A DNA stretch of 64,000 nucleotides from Pelagibacteraceae bacterium AG-313-A04 (GCA_003284275.1 QBVU01000001.1:224768-288767); one strand, 5' to 3'. Shown: positions 1 through 9,957, numbered from the stretch's first letter. Translations and numbers: made by a program. Notes: a model not told the origin generated them from the letters alone.

Positions 1-367
1 CTCTTATGATTTGTTCCACATCTCTTCCAACATAACCAACTTCTGTAAATCTTGTCGCTTCAACTTTTATAAAAGGAGCCTCTGCTAATTTAGAAAGTCT
101 TCTAGATATTTCCGTTTTACCAACCCCCGTTGGCCCAATCATTAATATATTTTTTGGAAGAACTTCATCTTTCATTTCATCTGATAAAGCTTGTCTTCTC
201 CATCTGTTTCTTAATGCAACCGCTACAGCTTTTTTTGCATCTTTTTGGCCAATTACATATCTGTCCAACTCTGACACAATCTCTCTTGGAGATAGAGCGC
301 TTACTTTGGAACTTCCTTTATCTTTTTTTACTACTTTTAAATTTGTAACTTTATTTGTTGGTGCCAT
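1..367 (-). CDS. hslU: HslU, ATPase subunit of HslVU protease (partial, 3' end off the left edge)
   Basis: AAA+ unfoldase that feeds cytoplasmic substrates to the HslV peptidase. About 122 N-terminal residues are visible; the rest lies off the left edge. The sequence shows [17 protein letters not shown] near residues 33-49, typical of HslU/ClpX, and a Walker A GPTGVGKT at residues 78-85, followed by [15 protein letters not shown]. The ATG at 365-367 lies one base after the hslV stop, so the two form an hslVU operon read leftward. The N-terminus carries roughly 20 extra Lys/Ser-rich residues before the conserved part compared with E. coli HslU; an internal start cannot be excluded. Confidence 0.95.
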   Translation of the reverse strand, partial: MAPTNKVTNLKVVKKDKGSSKVSALSPREIVSELDRYVIGQKDAKKAVAVALRNRWRRQALSDEMKDEVLPKNILMIGPTGVGKTEISRRLSKLAEAPFIKVEATRFTEVGYVGRDVEQIIR

Positions 368-368
368 G

Positions 369-908
369 TTAAACTTTTTCTACTGTAACGTTATTATTAG
401 TAAAGACACATATGTCTGACGCAACTTTAATAGATTTTCTAGCTATTTCTTCAGCGTTCATATCAGTTTCAGCTAGTACCTTTGCAGCTGCTAGTGCGTA
501 GTTACCACCCGATCCAATTCCAATTATTCCGTCTTCTGGTTCCAAAACATCTCCTGTTCCAGAAATTATAAAACTATGTTTCTTATCTGCCACAGCCATT
601 AAAGCTTCTAATCTTCTTAAAAATTTATCACTTCTCCAATCTTTCGCTAGTTCAACAGCAGCTCTTTGTAAATTGCCCGCATGTTTTTCAAGTTTAGCCT
701 CAAGCCTTTCAAATAAAGTAAGAGCATCTGCAGTTGAACCTGCAAATCCTGCTATTACTCCTCTGCTTTCAATTTTTCTTACTTTCTTAGCCTTACTTTT
801 TAAAACAGTATTGCCTAAACTTACTTGCCCGTCCCCGGCTACTACAGTTTCACCATTCTTTCTAAGTAAGACAATTGTTGTTCCATGCCATTTTTCAGCT
901 GTATTCAT
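369..908 (-). CDS. hslV: HslV, threonine peptidase subunit of HslVU
   Basis: Peptidase of the HslVU (ClpQY) complex, a two-ring proteasome-like chamber in the cytoplasm. The 179-residue protein has HGTTIV near the start; by homology the Gly9-Thr10 bond is cut to expose the catalytic N-terminal threonine, leaving a mature chain of 170 residues close to the family norm. [11 protein letters not shown] and the [11 protein letters not shown] block are characteristic. It is the first gene of the hslVU pair and is divergent from hisB across a 102 bp gap that must hold both promoters. A short propeptide like this is common in alphaproteobacteria. Confidence 0.96.
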   Translation of the reverse strand: MNTAEKWHGTTIVLLRKNGETVVAGDGQVSLGNTVLKSKAKKVRKIESRGVIAGFAGSTADALTLFERLEAKLEKHAGNLQRAAVELAKDWRSDKFLRRLEALMAVADKKHSFIISGTGDVLEPEDGIIGIGSGGNYALAAAKVLAETDMNAEEIARKSIKVASDICVFTNNNVTVEKV

Positions 909-959
909 AACGTTATATGTGGAGATTATTTTTAGATCTTCAATAGTAAATCTGATTTA

Positions 960-988
960 TTGATAAAATGACCGATTATATATATATC
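960..988 (+). promoter_or_regulatory. candidate sigma70-type promoter for the his operon
   Basis: In the 102 bp gap between hslV and hisB, a TTGATA hexamer (960-965) is followed after 17 bp by TATATC (983-988) within a run of alternating T and A. This would place a transcript start near 995, giving a very short leader before the hisB ATG at 1011. Alternative -10 registers exist in the same TA run. Inference from spacing and consensus only. Confidence 0.35.
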
Positions 989-1010
989 AAAGATAACCCA
1001 GAGATAATTT

Positions 1011-1601
1011 ATGGCAAGAAAAGCAAAAATTAGTAGAAAAACAAAAGAAACTAGCATTTCTGTTTCCGTAAATTTAGACGGTAAAGGTAAATATAAAATT
1101 AAAACTGGAATAGGTTTCTTAGACCACATGCTGGAACAATTATCCAAACATTCACTTATCGACTTAGAAGTAAATGCTAAAGGTGATACGCACATTGATT
1201 TACACCACACAACCGAGGATACAGGTATTGCTATTGGTGAAGCTATTAAAAAAGCTGCAGGCAATCGAAAAGGAATTACAAGATATGCTTCAACTATGAT
1301 CCCGATGGATGAAACGCTCAGCCGTGTTTCTATAGATGTATCAAATAGACCTTACCTTATTTGGAAGGTAAATTTACCAGTAGAAAAATTAGGTGAGATG
1401 GACACAGAATTATTTAAGGAGTGGTTCCAAGCTTTTTCACAATCGGCTGGGGTTACTTTACACATAGAAAATATTTACGGTGAAAATAGTCACCACAAGA
1501 TTGAGTCATGTTATAAAGGTTTAGCTAGATCATTAAAGGATGCTTTAGCGATTGATAAAAGAATTAAAAACTCAATACCTTCGACTAAAGGCTCTATTTA
1601 A
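1011..1601 (+). CDS. hisB: Imidazoleglycerol-phosphate dehydratase HisB
   Basis: Dehydrates imidazoleglycerol phosphate to imidazoleacetol phosphate in histidine synthesis. The 196-residue protein is the monofunctional dehydratase without the N-terminal phosphatase domain found in enterobacteria. It shows [13 protein letters not shown] (residues 35-47), the metal-binding [16 protein letters not shown] (about 63-78) and the second metal cluster [19 protein letters not shown] near 160-178. First gene of a compact operon hisB-H-A-F-E; no hisG, hisD, hisC or hisI is in the window. The usual alphaproteobacterial arrangement, divergent from hslVU, is kept. Confidence 0.97.
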   Translation: MARKAKISRKTKETSISVSVNLDGKGKYKIKTGIGFLDHMLEQLSKHSLIDLEVNAKGDTHIDLHHTTEDTGIAIGEAIKKAAGNRKGITRYASTMIPMDETLSRVSIDVSNRPYLIWKVNLPVEKLGEMDTELFKEWFQAFSQSAGVTLHIENIYGENSHHKIESCYKGLARSLKDALAIDKRIKNSIPSTKGSI

Positions 1602-1606
1602 ATTTG

Positions 1607-2233
1607 ATGAACGTCACAATTGTTGACTACCAATCGGGCAATATAAGCTCAGTCATTAACTCTTTTACAGAGGTCGCTAAAGGCAAAGTTAACCTAAAGG
1701 TTACATCAGACATTAAAAAAATTATTAAAAGTGACAAAATCGTTTTACCTGGACAAGGATCATTTAAAAGATGCCTAGATTCCTTAAATAGTATTAATGG
1801 ATTAGTAGATACTCTAAAAGAATTTGCAATCACAAATAAAAAACCGTTATTAGGCATTTGTGTTGGCTTACAAATGCTTGCTGACGTTGGCTATGAAGAA
1901 GAAGAAACAAAAGGATTAGGTTGGATTTCTGGTAAAGTTTCTAAAATAGATAATCAGAATGGAAAATTTAAACTTCCTCACATTGGCTGGAACGAAATTG
2001 AAATTCAAAAAGAAAGCAAAATATTTAAAGACATAAAAAATAAATCTCATATGTATTTCGTACACAGCTATGAATTTATCCCCAAAGATAAATCAGTCAT
2101 TTCAGCTACAACAGATTATTCATCAAAGATTGTCTGTTCAGTCGAAAGAGACAATATATTTGGAACACAATTTCACCCTGAGAAAAGTGATAAAACTGGA
2201 TTAAAAATAATTGATAACTTTATAAAACTATAA
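1607..2233 (+). CDS. hisH: Imidazole glycerol phosphate synthase glutaminase subunit HisH
   Basis: Glutaminase that makes ammonia for HisF in the IGP synthase heterodimer. Class I amidotransferase fold with the nucleophile in LLGICVGLQML (Cys85) and the rest of the triad in QFHPEKS (His190, Glu192), counted from the ATG at 1607. A TTG at 1604 in the same frame would add one Met; the ATG that starts MNVTIVDYQSGN matches the family better. It begins five bases after hisB and overlaps the hisA start by one base (TAATG), which suggests translational coupling. Length 208 residues, typical. Confidence 0.96.
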   Translation: MNVTIVDYQSGNISSVINSFTEVAKGKVNLKVTSDIKKIIKSDKIVLPGQGSFKRCLDSLNSINGLVDTLKEFAITNKKPLLGICVGLQMLADVGYEEEETKGLGWISGKVSKIDNQNGKFKLPHIGWNEIEIQKESKIFKDIKNKSHMYFVHSYEFIPKDKSVISATTDYSSKIVCSVERDNIFGTQFHPEKSDKTGLKIIDNFIKL

Positions 2234-2958
2234 TGAAAATATTTCCTGCAATAGACATTAAAGATAAGAAATGTGTGAGATTGATCAAAGGAGATTTTGA
2301 AAATAAAACTGAATATGAAACTTCACCTATTGACCAAGCTGGCAAATATAAGGATCACGGTTTTAAAAATTTACACATTGTTGATTTAGATGGAGCTCTA
2401 ACTGGAAAGACAGTTAACCTAGATGTTATTAAAGAAATAGTAAGTAAGTATGATTTGAAGATTGAAATAGGTGGTGGCGTTAGATCTCTTGATAGTATTA
2501 AAAAGTATATCGATACAGGTGTTGAAAAAGTAATTTTAGGAAGTGGTGCTATAAAAAATAAAGTATTTTTAAAAGAAGCGTGTCAAAAATATAAAAATCA
2601 AATTGCTTTAGGATTAGATGCAAAGGATGGAAATCTTTATGTGTCTGGTTGGAAAGAAAATCTAAATGTTAAAACCATAGACTTTCTCAAAGATGTAAAT
2701 AATTATGGAGTGAGCCGAATTATTTACACAGATATTAATAGAGATGGAATGAAGAATAGCCCCAACTTTGATGAGACAGTTAAAATTGCAGAGTTATCTA
2801 ATTGTCCCGTCGTTATTTCTGGGGGCGTTTCTTCATTAAACGACATTAAGAAAGCTAAAGAGCTAAACAATAATAAGATTGAGGGTATTATTGTTGGTAA
2901 AGCTATTTATGATGGTGATATTAAACTTAATGAGCTAGCGAAGGAGATCAGTGCTTAA
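2233..2958 (+). CDS. hisA: Phosphoribosyl-formimino-AICAR-P isomerase HisA
   Basis: TIM-barrel isomerase that converts ProFAR to PRFAR, the substrate of HisF. The two catalytic aspartates are in place: Asp8 in [13 protein letters not shown] and Asp129 in LGLDAKDG. Phosphate-binding glycines are visible in EIGGGVRS and VISGGVSS. 241 residues, normal. Its start overlaps the hisH stop by one base and its end overlaps hisF by eight bases, so hisH-A-F are likely translated as a coupled set. Confidence 0.96.
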   Translation: MKIFPAIDIKDKKCVRLIKGDFENKTEYETSPIDQAGKYKDHGFKNLHIVDLDGALTGKTVNLDVIKEIVSKYDLKIEIGGGVRSLDSIKKYIDTGVEKVILGSGAIKNKVFLKEACQKYKNQIALGLDAKDGNLYVSGWKENLNVKTIDFLKDVNNYGVSRIIYTDINRDGMKNSPNFDETVKIAELSNCPVVISGGVSSLNDIKKAKELNNNKIEGIIVGKAIYDGDIKLNELAKEISA

Positions 2959-3709
2959 AAATAGAATTATACCTTGTTTAGATGTTAAGAATGGAAGAGT
3001 AGTTAAAGGCATTAACTTTGTTGAATTAAAAGATGCTGGAGATCCAGTTGAACAAGCTAAGATTTATAGCGATGGCGGCGCTGATGAGATTTGTTTTTTA
3101 GATATTACCGCATCGAATGAAAATAGAGAGACAATTATTGATATTGTAAGAAAAACTGCAAAAGAATGTTTTGTTCCTTTAACTGTCGGTGGTGGTGTTA
3201 GAACTATTCAAAATATAACTGATTTATTATTAGCTGGTGCAGATAAAGTTTCTATTAATACAGCAGCAGTTAAAGACGTTAGTTTTGTTAAAGAAGCGTC
3301 TAAAAAATTTGGTTCTCAATGTATTGTTGTAGCTATCGATGCTAAAAAAGTTTCAGATAATAAATGGGAAGTTTTTACGCACGGAGGAAGAAATAAAACA
3401 GGTATTGACGCTGTAGAATTTGCTAAACAAGTAGAAACAAATGGAGCAGGAGAAATTTTATTAACTTCTATGGATAGAGATGGAACTAAGTCTGGATATG
3501 ATGTTGATTTATTAAAAGTAATTACAGATAGTACTAATATTCCTGTCATTGCTTCTGGCGGTGTAGGAACTTTAGATCATATGTACGATGGCATAGTTAA
3601 AGGTGGAGCGAGCGCAGTTCTAGCAGCTTCTATTTTTCACTATGGAGAATATAAAATTAAAGAAGCTAAAGAATATTTGAATTCTAAGAATGTATCGGTA
3701 AGATTATAA
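2951..3709 (+). CDS. hisF: Imidazole glycerol phosphate synthase cyclase subunit HisF
   Basis: Cyclase half of IGP synthase; uses HisH-derived ammonia and PRFAR to make IGP and AICAR. Asp11 ([12 protein letters not shown]) and Asp130 (VVAIDAKK) are the two catalytic residues and sit at the exact family positions. TVGGGVRT and ASGGVGT are the phosphate loops. The start is a GTG at 2951 inside the hisA 3' end, preceded by AAGGAGATC, a good ribosome binding site. 252 residues, as usual. Confidence 0.97.
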   Translation: MLKNRIIPCLDVKNGRVVKGINFVELKDAGDPVEQAKIYSDGGADEICFLDITASNENRETIIDIVRKTAKECFVPLTVGGGVRTIQNITDLLLAGADKVSINTAAVKDVSFVKEASKKFGSQCIVVAIDAKKVSDNKWEVFTHGGRNKTGIDAVEFAKQVETNGAGEILLTSMDRDGTKSGYDVDLLKVITDSTNIPVIASGGVGTLDHMYDGIVKGGASAVLAASIFHYGEYKIKEAKEYLNSKNVSVRL

Positions 3710-3710
3710 A

Positions 3711-3983
3711 ATGTTTGAAAATCTAGAACAGTTAATGCAAACCATTAGAGAGAGAAAAAATGCCTCTCCTGATAAATCCTATACCAATAAACTTCTCAAC
3801 GATAAGAGCTTAAGTGTTGCAAAAGTAAAAGAGGAAATAGGAGAATTAATCGATGCTGTTGAACAAAACTCTAATAAAATACACGAGGCGGCGGATGTGA
3901 TTTATCATTTGATGGTTTATCTGGAGGCCAATAATATCAAGGTTGAAGATGTTATGAGTGAACTAAAAAAAAGACAAAAATGA
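3711..3983 (+). CDS. hisE: Phosphoribosyl-ATP pyrophosphohydrolase HisE
   Basis: Hydrolyses phosphoribosyl-ATP to phosphoribosyl-AMP, the second step of histidine synthesis. A 90-residue all-alpha MazG-like protein. Conserved acidic residues for magnesium are visible in KVKEEIGELIDAV and HEAADVIYHLMVYLE. It starts one base after hisF and overlaps the next gene by four bases (ATGA). The separate HisI cyclohydrolase, fused to HisE in enterobacteria, is not in the window. Last his gene of the operon. Confidence 0.94.
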   Translation: MFENLEQLMQTIRERKNASPDKSYTNKLLNDKSLSVAKVKEEIGELIDAVEQNSNKIHEAADVIYHLMVYLEANNIKVEDVMSELKKRQK

Positions 3984-4336
3984 GCTACGATAAAAATAAT
4001 ATATTCGCAAAAATTCTTAGAGGAGAAATTCCTTGCAAGAAAGTTTATGAAAACGACCATGTTTTAGCTTTTCATGATATTAATCCTCAAAAGAAAGTGC
4101 ATGTATTAGTAATTCCAAAAGGTGAATATGTTGATCTAGATGATTTCAATAATAAAGCATCTGATAAAGAGATTGTTGAATTGAATAAAGCCGTTACACA
4201 CGTATCAAACTTAATGGGCTCAAAAGATAAAGGTTACAGAGCTCTTACAAATATCGGTAGCGACGGAGGACAAGAAGTTCCTCATCTACATTTTCATATT
4301 TTTGCAGGCGAAAAGATAGGAAAGATGGTCAGTTAA
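3980..4336 (+). CDS. hinT: HIT family nucleotide hydrolase (HinT type)
   Basis: Histidine-triad protein that by homology hydrolyses purine nucleoside phosphoramidates or AMP-lysine adducts. The signature HLHFHIF (His102, His104, His106) ends the 118-residue chain, and the opening FAKILRGEIPCKKVYE is typical of the HinT branch. It overlaps hisE and the following acetyltransferase by one to four bases and so is probably co-transcribed with the his genes; hinT next to hisE is a common alphaproteobacterial order. The in vivo substrate is not known from sequence. Confidence 0.9.
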   Translation: MSYDKNNIFAKILRGEIPCKKVYENDHVLAFHDINPQKKVHVLVIPKGEYVDLDDFNNKASDKEIVELNKAVTHVSNLMGSKDKGYRALTNIGSDGGQEVPHLHFHIFAGEKIGKMVS

Positions 4337-4842
4337 TGGTTTCAAGAGTTAAAAGATATTTTTTAGAGATTAAAGATTTTTCAAACACAATTGATTTAAA
4401 TCTACCAGAGAATTATAAAATTATTTTAGATGGTAAAAATGATTTTCAATTAAACAAATTTTTTTACAAACAAATAGGTCTTGATCATTATTGGAGGGAT
4501 AGACTTCTTTGGTCCGACAAGGAATGGATCAAGTATGTAACAAATAAAAATTTAGAAACACATGTTTTAAAAAAAGGTGAAGATCTCGTTGGCTATTATG
4601 AACAAGAATATCATCCAAGTTCCAATGAAGTAGAATTAATAAATATGGGAGTATTAAAAGAATTTAGAGGCCTAAAACTAGGGGCAACTCTTGTTAATCA
4701 CGCTATTGCTAGTGCATCAAGAAAGAATCCAGAAAGAATGTGGGTTCATACTTGTAGCTTAGACCACAAACACGCGCTGCAAAATTATAAGTCAAAAGGT
4801 TTCGAAATTTTTAAAGAAGAAGAAATCGATTTCGTAGCTTAA
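4336..4842 (+). CDS. GNAT family N-acetyltransferase
   Basis: Probable acetyltransferase of unknown substrate, 168 residues. The GNAT acetyl-CoA loop is recognisable as GVLKEFRGLKLGATLVNHAI (about residues 114-133), followed by a WVHTCSLDHKHALQNYKSKGF segment resembling the motif B helix near 137-155. The N-terminal third (YRDFW-like aromatic patch HYWRDRLLW) matches uncharacterised alphaproteobacterial acetyltransferases that sit after hisE/hinT. Last gene of the his operon, overlapping hinT by one base; its 3' end overlaps the convergent lolA by four bases, leaving no space for a separate terminator. Confidence 0.75.
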   Translation: MVSRVKRYFLEIKDFSNTIDLNLPENYKIILDGKNDFQLNKFFYKQIGLDHYWRDRLLWSDKEWIKYVTNKNLETHVLKKGEDLVGYYEQEYHPSSNEVELINMGVLKEFRGLKLGATLVNHAIASASRKNPERMWVHTCSLDHKHALQNYKSKGFEIFKEEEIDFVA

Positions 4843-5399
4843 TTCATCTCAGGAATTTTAAAAGTTCCTTTTTTAAAGACATCATTTTTAGCAACAATGT
4901 TCAAAGAGAAATTTATATTGTTGTTGTACTGGTCAATTATTTGCCAACCTTTTAAATCTAATGTTTTCTTGTCGAAGAAAACTGTTATCTCGTTCTCTTC
5001 TAAATAAACTAACTTTATAACTCGATCAGATAAATCTAACTTTCCAGATTTTACTATTTCTAAGAGTTTATCTTTATATAAAATATTTAAAAATGGAGAT
5101 TTTGAAATGGGATAATAGTAAGTTTTATTATACCTCTTTTGTGTAATTGCTAATCTTCTCTCATTTATTATTAATTCTTTTTTTTTATCATCAAAATAAT
5201 CACATTTTAATTTTCCAGGAAATTCTAAAAGACAACTTCCCTTTTCAGTTTTGTCATTAATTATCTGATCAAAAGTAAATTCTAAAGAATTTAAATTATT
5301 TAATTGACTGACTATTTGATCTTTTTCATCAGCAGAAAGATTTACTGATAATAAAATAAATATTGTGAAAACTTTATAGAACTTCACGTTTACCAACAT
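4839..5399 (-). CDS. lolA: Outer-membrane lipoprotein carrier LolA
   Basis: Periplasmic chaperone that ferries lipoproteins to the outer membrane. The 186-residue protein begins with a signal peptide (KFYKVFTIFILLSVNLSADE, cut likely after SLSA-like Ala). The mature part shows the half-barrel pattern LNSLEFTFDQ, KGSCLLEFPGKLKCDY and the C-terminal LDLKGWQIIDQYNNN common to LolA. The annotated ATG is at 5397-5399 and lies 26 bp inside the 3' end of ftsK; a GTG at 5387 would still overlap and also give a complete signal peptide. ftsK-lolA is a conserved alphaproteobacterial pair. Confidence 0.88.
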   Translation of the reverse strand: MLVNVKFYKVFTIFILLSVNLSADEKDQIVSQLNNLNSLEFTFDQIINDKTEKGSCLLEFPGKLKCDYFDDKKKELIINERRLAITQKRYNKTYYYPISKSPFLNILYKDKLLEIVKSGKLDLSDRVIKLVYLEENEITVFFDKKTLDLKGWQIIDQYNNNINFSLNIVAKNDVFKKGTFKIPEMN

Positions 5400-7470
5400 G
5401 ATTTGCTTTACTTACAATACCTTTTTCTTCCATCATATCAATAATTCTAGCAGCTCTATTATAGCCAATTTGTAATTTTCTTTGTAAGAAACTTGTTGAA
5501 GCTTTTCCCTCTGATTTAATAATATCAACTGCTTGCGAATATAGTTCGTCTTCATCGCCGTCTCCATCTGCAGCGGAAGAAGTTTCATTACTTGTATGTG
5601 CAGTTATTTCATCCATATAATCGGGCTCACCTTGTGCTCTAATGGAGTTAACAATTTTTTCTATCTCATTTTCTGAAACAAACGGACCGTGAATTCTAAC
5701 AATTCTGTTTGCTGAAGACATGAACAACATATCACCTTTACCCAACAATTGTTCTGCACCCTGCTCTCCTAATATTGTTCTACTATCTATTTTAGAACTT
5801 ACTTGAAAAGAAACTCTTGTTGGAAAGTTTGCTTTGATTGTACCCGTAATGACATCAACACTTGGTCTTTGCGTTGCCATAATAATGTGAATTCCTGCAG
5901 CTCTTGCCATTTGTGATAATTTTTGAATATAGTTTTCTATTTCTTTGCCAGCAACAAGCATTAAATCTGACATCTCATCAACTACTACTACAATGTAAGG
6001 CATTTTTAATTTATGTTTGGCATTGTAACCATCGATGTTTCTCACCCCAACTTTGCTCATAAGTTTGTATCTGCTATTCATTTCTTTTACTGTCCAAGCT
6101 AAAGCAGATGTTGCTTTTTTTGCATCGGTGATTACTGGAGTTAATAAATGAGGAATGCCTTCGTAAGTTGATAATTCCAACATCTTAGGATCAATTAAAA
6201 TAAATTTACAAAGATCAGGATTTAGTTTGTAAAGTAACGAAACAATAATCGTATTAATACAAACCGACTTACCTGAACCTGTAGTCCCAGCAATTAATAA
6301 ATGTGGCATTGAAGTAAGATCTCCAACTATCGGCATACCAGATATACTTTTTCCAAGTGCTATAGGTAATTTTACGTCTTTCTTTTGAAATTTTTCATAA
6401 GAGATAATTTCTCGAAGTGATACACTTTCCCTTGTCTCGTTTGGTATCTCGATACCTACTGTATTTTTACCAGGAATTACTGAAACTCTTGCTGATGTTG
6501 AACTTGTATTACGTGCTAAATCTTCAGATAAATTTATTATTTTTGAAACTTTAACACCTGGTGCTGGTTCAAATTCATATAAACTAACAACAGGACCATT
6601 ATTGATAGCTTTAATTTTTCCATCAATACCAAAATCTAAAAGAATTTTTTCCATAAACTCACCATCAGGACGATTTTTATTTAATTCTGATGCACTAAGT
6701 TTTGTAGAGCTTTTGTCTAAATAATCTATTGCTGGAAGTTTATATTTTGATCTTAAGCTAGTTTTTTGTTTTTCTGATTGAGTTAATTCACCAAAAGAAA
6801 ATGATTGTTGGGGTCTTTCAATGATTTCACTTTTCTCTTCTATAGGATCTGCTTCTAAATTTACATCAGGAATAGTATTTTCTTTTCTTTTAAATAATGA
6901 AGCAATTATAGAAAAAGTCCCAGTAATTATTTTCTTTATATTTAAATCAGCTGAAAAAATAAAAAAGATTAAAGTAAGCAATAACAAACCATAAGCAGAG
7001 TAAGTATTATCAATATATGGAAACCATGTACTTAAAAACTCATAGCCAATCTTGCCAACAAAACCCGAGTTGCCATTATCGATAAGCCAGAACGAATTAT
7101 TAAAGGTAATATAAATAAAAATTGTACCTAAGACCAAATATGAAACTACAAGAAATAATTTTAAAACTATTCTTTTGATTTCTTTTTGAATGATTAAATT
7201 AATTCCCCAAAATAAAAAATTAGCCAAAATTAAAAATGAAACGAGACCAAAACTCTGCAAGAGAAAATCAGCAATACTACTGCCATAAATTCCAAAGAAA
7301 TTCTTGATCTCAAATTCCCTATCACCATAGACAAATGACGGATCTTCTGGCGAATATGTTGTAAAAGCTATTGCTAGACCGATACTCGTTGAAATTAAGA
7401 TTAATCCTATAAATTCAAAGGTTCGTTTTTTTAAAAAATTTGTTAAACTATCTAAAAAGTTTGTATTCAT
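5374..7470 (-). CDS. ftsK: DNA translocase FtsK
   Basis: Septal DNA pump that clears chromosome termini and activates dimer resolution. 698 residues, short for FtsK because the linker is brief. Four hydrophobic segments lie in the first ~185 residues (for example FIGLILISTSIGLAIAF and YGLLLLTLIFFIF). The motor has Walker A GTTGSGKS (about 395-402) and Walker B VVVVDEMSDLM (about 493-503). The C-terminal ~65 residues form the winged-helix gamma domain (QRKLQIGYNRAARIID) that reads KOPS sites. First gene of an ftsK-lolA unit; divergent from the UbiH-type gene across 56 bp. Confidence 0.95.
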   Translation of the reverse strand: MNTNFLDSLTNFLKKRTFEFIGLILISTSIGLAIAFTTYSPEDPSFVYGDREFEIKNFFGIYGSSIADFLLQSFGLVSFLILANFLFWGINLIIQKEIKRIVLKLFLVVSYLVLGTIFIYITFNNSFWLIDNGNSGFVGKIGYEFLSTWFPYIDNTYSAYGLLLLTLIFFIFSADLNIKKIITGTFSIIASLFKRKENTIPDVNLEADPIEEKSEIIERPQQSFSFGELTQSEKQKTSLRSKYKLPAIDYLDKSSTKLSASELNKNRPDGEFMEKILLDFGIDGKIKAINNGPVVSLYEFEPAPGVKVSKIINLSEDLARNTSSTSARVSVIPGKNTVGIEIPNETRESVSLREIISYEKFQKKDVKLPIALGKSISGMPIVGDLTSMPHLLIAGTTGSGKSVCINTIIVSLLYKLNPDLCKFILIDPKMLELSTYEGIPHLLTPVITDAKKATSALAWTVKEMNSRYKLMSKVGVRNIDGYNAKHKLKMPYIVVVVDEMSDLMLVAGKEIENYIQKLSQMARAAGIHIIMATQRPSVDVITGTIKANFPTRVSFQVSSKIDSRTILGEQGAEQLLGKGDMLFMSSANRIVRIHGPFVSENEIEKIVNSIRAQGEPDYMDEITAHTSNETSSAADGDGDEDELYSQAVDIIKSEGKASTSFLQRKLQIGYNRAARIIDMMEEKGIVSKANHVGKREVL

Positions 7471-7526
7471 ATCGAATCGTTTTACGTACTTTTTACCATT
7501 TTTATGAAAGTGAGAAAAATTTTAAT

Positions 7527-8624
7527 ATGAAAAAACAGAGAATTTGTATAGTTGGAGACGGTCTTTCAGGTTTAATGACTGCTTCAGCTTTAAACAAATT
7601 AGAAGGCTTAGAAGTCCACCTAATATCAAGAAAAAACAAGCACTCTAAAGATAGACGAACTACAGCTATTTCTGCCTCCAATCATGAGTTTTTTAATAAA
7701 GTCATAAGTAAACTCGACAATAAATTATTTTGGCCTTCAAAAAAGATCGATCTGTTTTACGAAACAAAAGATCAGACCATGAACTTCTTAAACTTTAATG
7801 AAGATAGCAAAAATCTCATGTACGTTTTTGAGAATGACAAAGTCAAAGAAATTTTAATTAAAGAAATTAAAAAGAATAAAGTCAAAACTCTTCAAAAAAA
7901 TATTAATTCATTAAAAGATTTAGATGGATATGACTTAAAAATATTATGTTTAGGAAGATCCTCAAAAATCTATCAAAGTATAGTTGATAAAAGATCGTTA
8001 AATAAAGATTATAAAGAAATCGCAATAACAGGTTACGTTAAACACAATTTAAAAAATTTGAATACTGCTCAATATTTTTTAAAAGATGGGCCGTTAGCTA
8101 TACTTCCTTTTTCAAAAAATAATTTTTCTTTTGTGTGGAGTGTAGATAAAAAGTTTCCAAAAAAAAACATTAATTCAGTTGTTAAATCAAAAATTTGTGA
8201 AGTTTTAAACACAAATAAAATACAGATTTCAAATCAGCAATCATATCCATTGATGCTCAATTTAAAACGAACTTATTATAAAAATGATATTCTCATCTTA
8301 GGTGAAGGACTGCATACAGTTCATCCTGTAGCTGGTCAAGGCTTTAATCTTGTATTAAGAGATATAAATAAATTACAAGAGATTCTTAAATATTATACAG
8401 AGTTAGGCATGTCCTTAAAAAGTACTCCTGCTCTTCAAGATTTTACTAATAGCAGAAAATCTGAAAATATAATTACTGGTATAGGTATTGATCTAACTCA
8501 TAATTTTTTTAAACAAAATAAATTATTAGATCCATTTAAAGAAACAATTTTAAAAAATATTTCAAAAAATAATACTCTTAAAAAAATAAGTAAATTTATC
8601 TCTAATCAAGGTTTATCAATTTGA
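7527..8624 (+). CDS. UbiH/UbiF/COQ6-family FAD monooxygenase
   Basis: Flavin hydroxylase predicted to add a hydroxyl to the ubiquinone ring. The dinucleotide fold is at the start (IVGDGLSGLMTASAL, residues 8-22) and the second FAD motif is LGEGLHTVHPVAGQGFNLVLRD near 279-300, in which the usual GD is GE. I use the ATG at 7527, where the conserved part begins; the open frame extends 29 codons further upstream into the ftsK promoter region without family resemblance. 365 residues, a little short of the ~400 usual. Alphaproteobacteria use UbiH, UbiL or UbiM variants, and the ring position cannot be assigned from sequence. Confidence 0.8.
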   Translation: MKKQRICIVGDGLSGLMTASALNKLEGLEVHLISRKNKHSKDRRTTAISASNHEFFNKVISKLDNKLFWPSKKIDLFYETKDQTMNFLNFNEDSKNLMYVFENDKVKEILIKEIKKNKVKTLQKNINSLKDLDGYDLKILCLGRSSKIYQSIVDKRSLNKDYKEIAITGYVKHNLKNLNTAQYFLKDGPLAILPFSKNNFSFVWSVDKKFPKKNINSVVKSKICEVLNTNKIQISNQQSYPLMLNLKRTYYKNDILILGEGLHTVHPVAGQGFNLVLRDINKLQEILKYYTELGMSLKSTPALQDFTNSRKSENIITGIGIDLTHNFFKQNKLLDPFKETILKNISKNNTLKKISKFISNQGLSI

Positions 8625-8628
8625 TTTA

Positions 8629-9957
8629 ATGAACATTTATGCACTTTCATCAGGCAGAGGTCCGTCAGGAATAGCTATTGTCAGAATTTCAGGCAAAGAT
8701 ACTCTTAAAGTTTGTAAGAATTTAACTAAACTAAAAGACATTAATGCTAACGAGGTGAATTATTGCAAATTTTATGATCCAAATAACAATAAAGTAATAG
8801 ATCCAGAGGCTTTATTATTGTGGTTTCCTGGGCCTAATAGCTACACTGGCGATGATTTAGCCGAGTTTCAGGTCCATGGAAGTAATGCTATTATTAATGC
8901 TTTATTAAAGGCACTATCAGAACAAGATAATTGTAGATTAGCTGAACCTGGTGAATTTACAAAAATAGCTTTTCAAAATGATAAAATAGATCTTTTGAAA
9001 GCAGAAAGTATTGGTGATTTAATTCATGCCGAAACAGAAATTCAAAGAGATCAAGCTGTTAAATTAGTTCAAGGTAATGCCTCTGATTATTATAATAATT
9101 TAAGAGAAAAACTTATAAAATCTCTATCTTACATCGAGGCAAAAATAGATTTTGCCGAGGATGATTTGCCAGAAAAAGTTTTAAAAGAAGTACAAAACTC
9201 TATTAAAGAAATCCATAAAGATATTCATAAGATAATTGAGGATAATAAAATTGGAGAAAAAATTAGAGATGGATTTAGAGTTTCTATAACGGGCGAAGTA
9301 AATGCAGGTAAATCATCTCTTTTAAATTTAATAGCAAAAAGAGATGTTGCAATTGTTTCAGATGAAGCTGGAACTACAAGAGATGTAATCGAGACATATT
9401 TAAATATTGATGGTTATCCTGTAATTTTAGCTGATACTGCAGGTATTAGAGATGCTAAAAATGAGGTTGAAAAAAAAGGTATATCTTTAGCGTTAGGAAA
9501 ATCAAAAGAAGCTGATTTAAATATTGTTGTCATAGATAATTCAACAAAAAATATAAATAATGACATCAAAAAAATGATTAATAAAGATACAATAGTTTTG
9601 CTAAATAAATCAGACGTACTAGATAAACAAAATCATAAATTTGATGCAGATACAGTTTTAGCGTCAGTCAAAGATAATACAAATATCGATAAATTGATAA
9701 ATAAGATAAAAGAAAAATTAAGTAAAAAATTTACATCAAATAATACTGCTTTAATTACAAGAGAAAGACATAGAGTTAAACTTAATGAATGCCTAAAAGA
9801 AATAGATAACTTTCTTAAAAAAGATCAAAATAAAAATTTAGAATTAGCAGCCGAAGATCTAAGATTGGCTACCCGACATCTTGGAAGTATCGTAGGTAAG
9901 GTTGATGTTGAGGAAATTCTGGGATCGATATTTAAAGACTTCTGCATAGGTAAATAA
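8629..9957 (+). CDS. mnmE: tRNA uridine-5-carboxymethylaminomethyl modification GTPase MnmE
   Basis: With MnmG it installs cmnm5 on U34 of tRNAs ending in two-family box codons. The 442-residue chain has the tetrahydrofolate-binding N-terminal domain (YALSSGRGPSGIAIVRISG), an inserted G domain with GEVNAGKSS near residues 222-230, DTAG and NKSD, and the invariant C-terminal CIGK. Start ATG is five bases after the upstream hydroxylase. mnmG follows after 42 bp, as in most alphaproteobacteria, and both precede the chromosome partition genes. Confidence 0.97.
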   Translation: MNIYALSSGRGPSGIAIVRISGKDTLKVCKNLTKLKDINANEVNYCKFYDPNNNKVIDPEALLLWFPGPNSYTGDDLAEFQVHGSNAIINALLKALSEQDNCRLAEPGEFTKIAFQNDKIDLLKAESIGDLIHAETEIQRDQAVKLVQGNASDYYNNLREKLIKSLSYIEAKIDFAEDDLPEKVLKEVQNSIKEIHKDIHKIIEDNKIGEKIRDGFRVSITGEVNAGKSSLLNLIAKRDVAIVSDEAGTTRDVIETYLNIDGYPVILADTAGIRDAKNEVEKKGISLALGKSKEADLNIVVIDNSTKNINNDIKKMINKDTIVLLNKSDVLDKQNHKFDADTVLASVKDNTNIDKLINKIKEKLSKKFTSNNTALITRERHRVKLNECLKEIDNFLKKDQNKNLELAAEDLRLATRHLGSIVGKVDVEEILGSIFKDFCIGK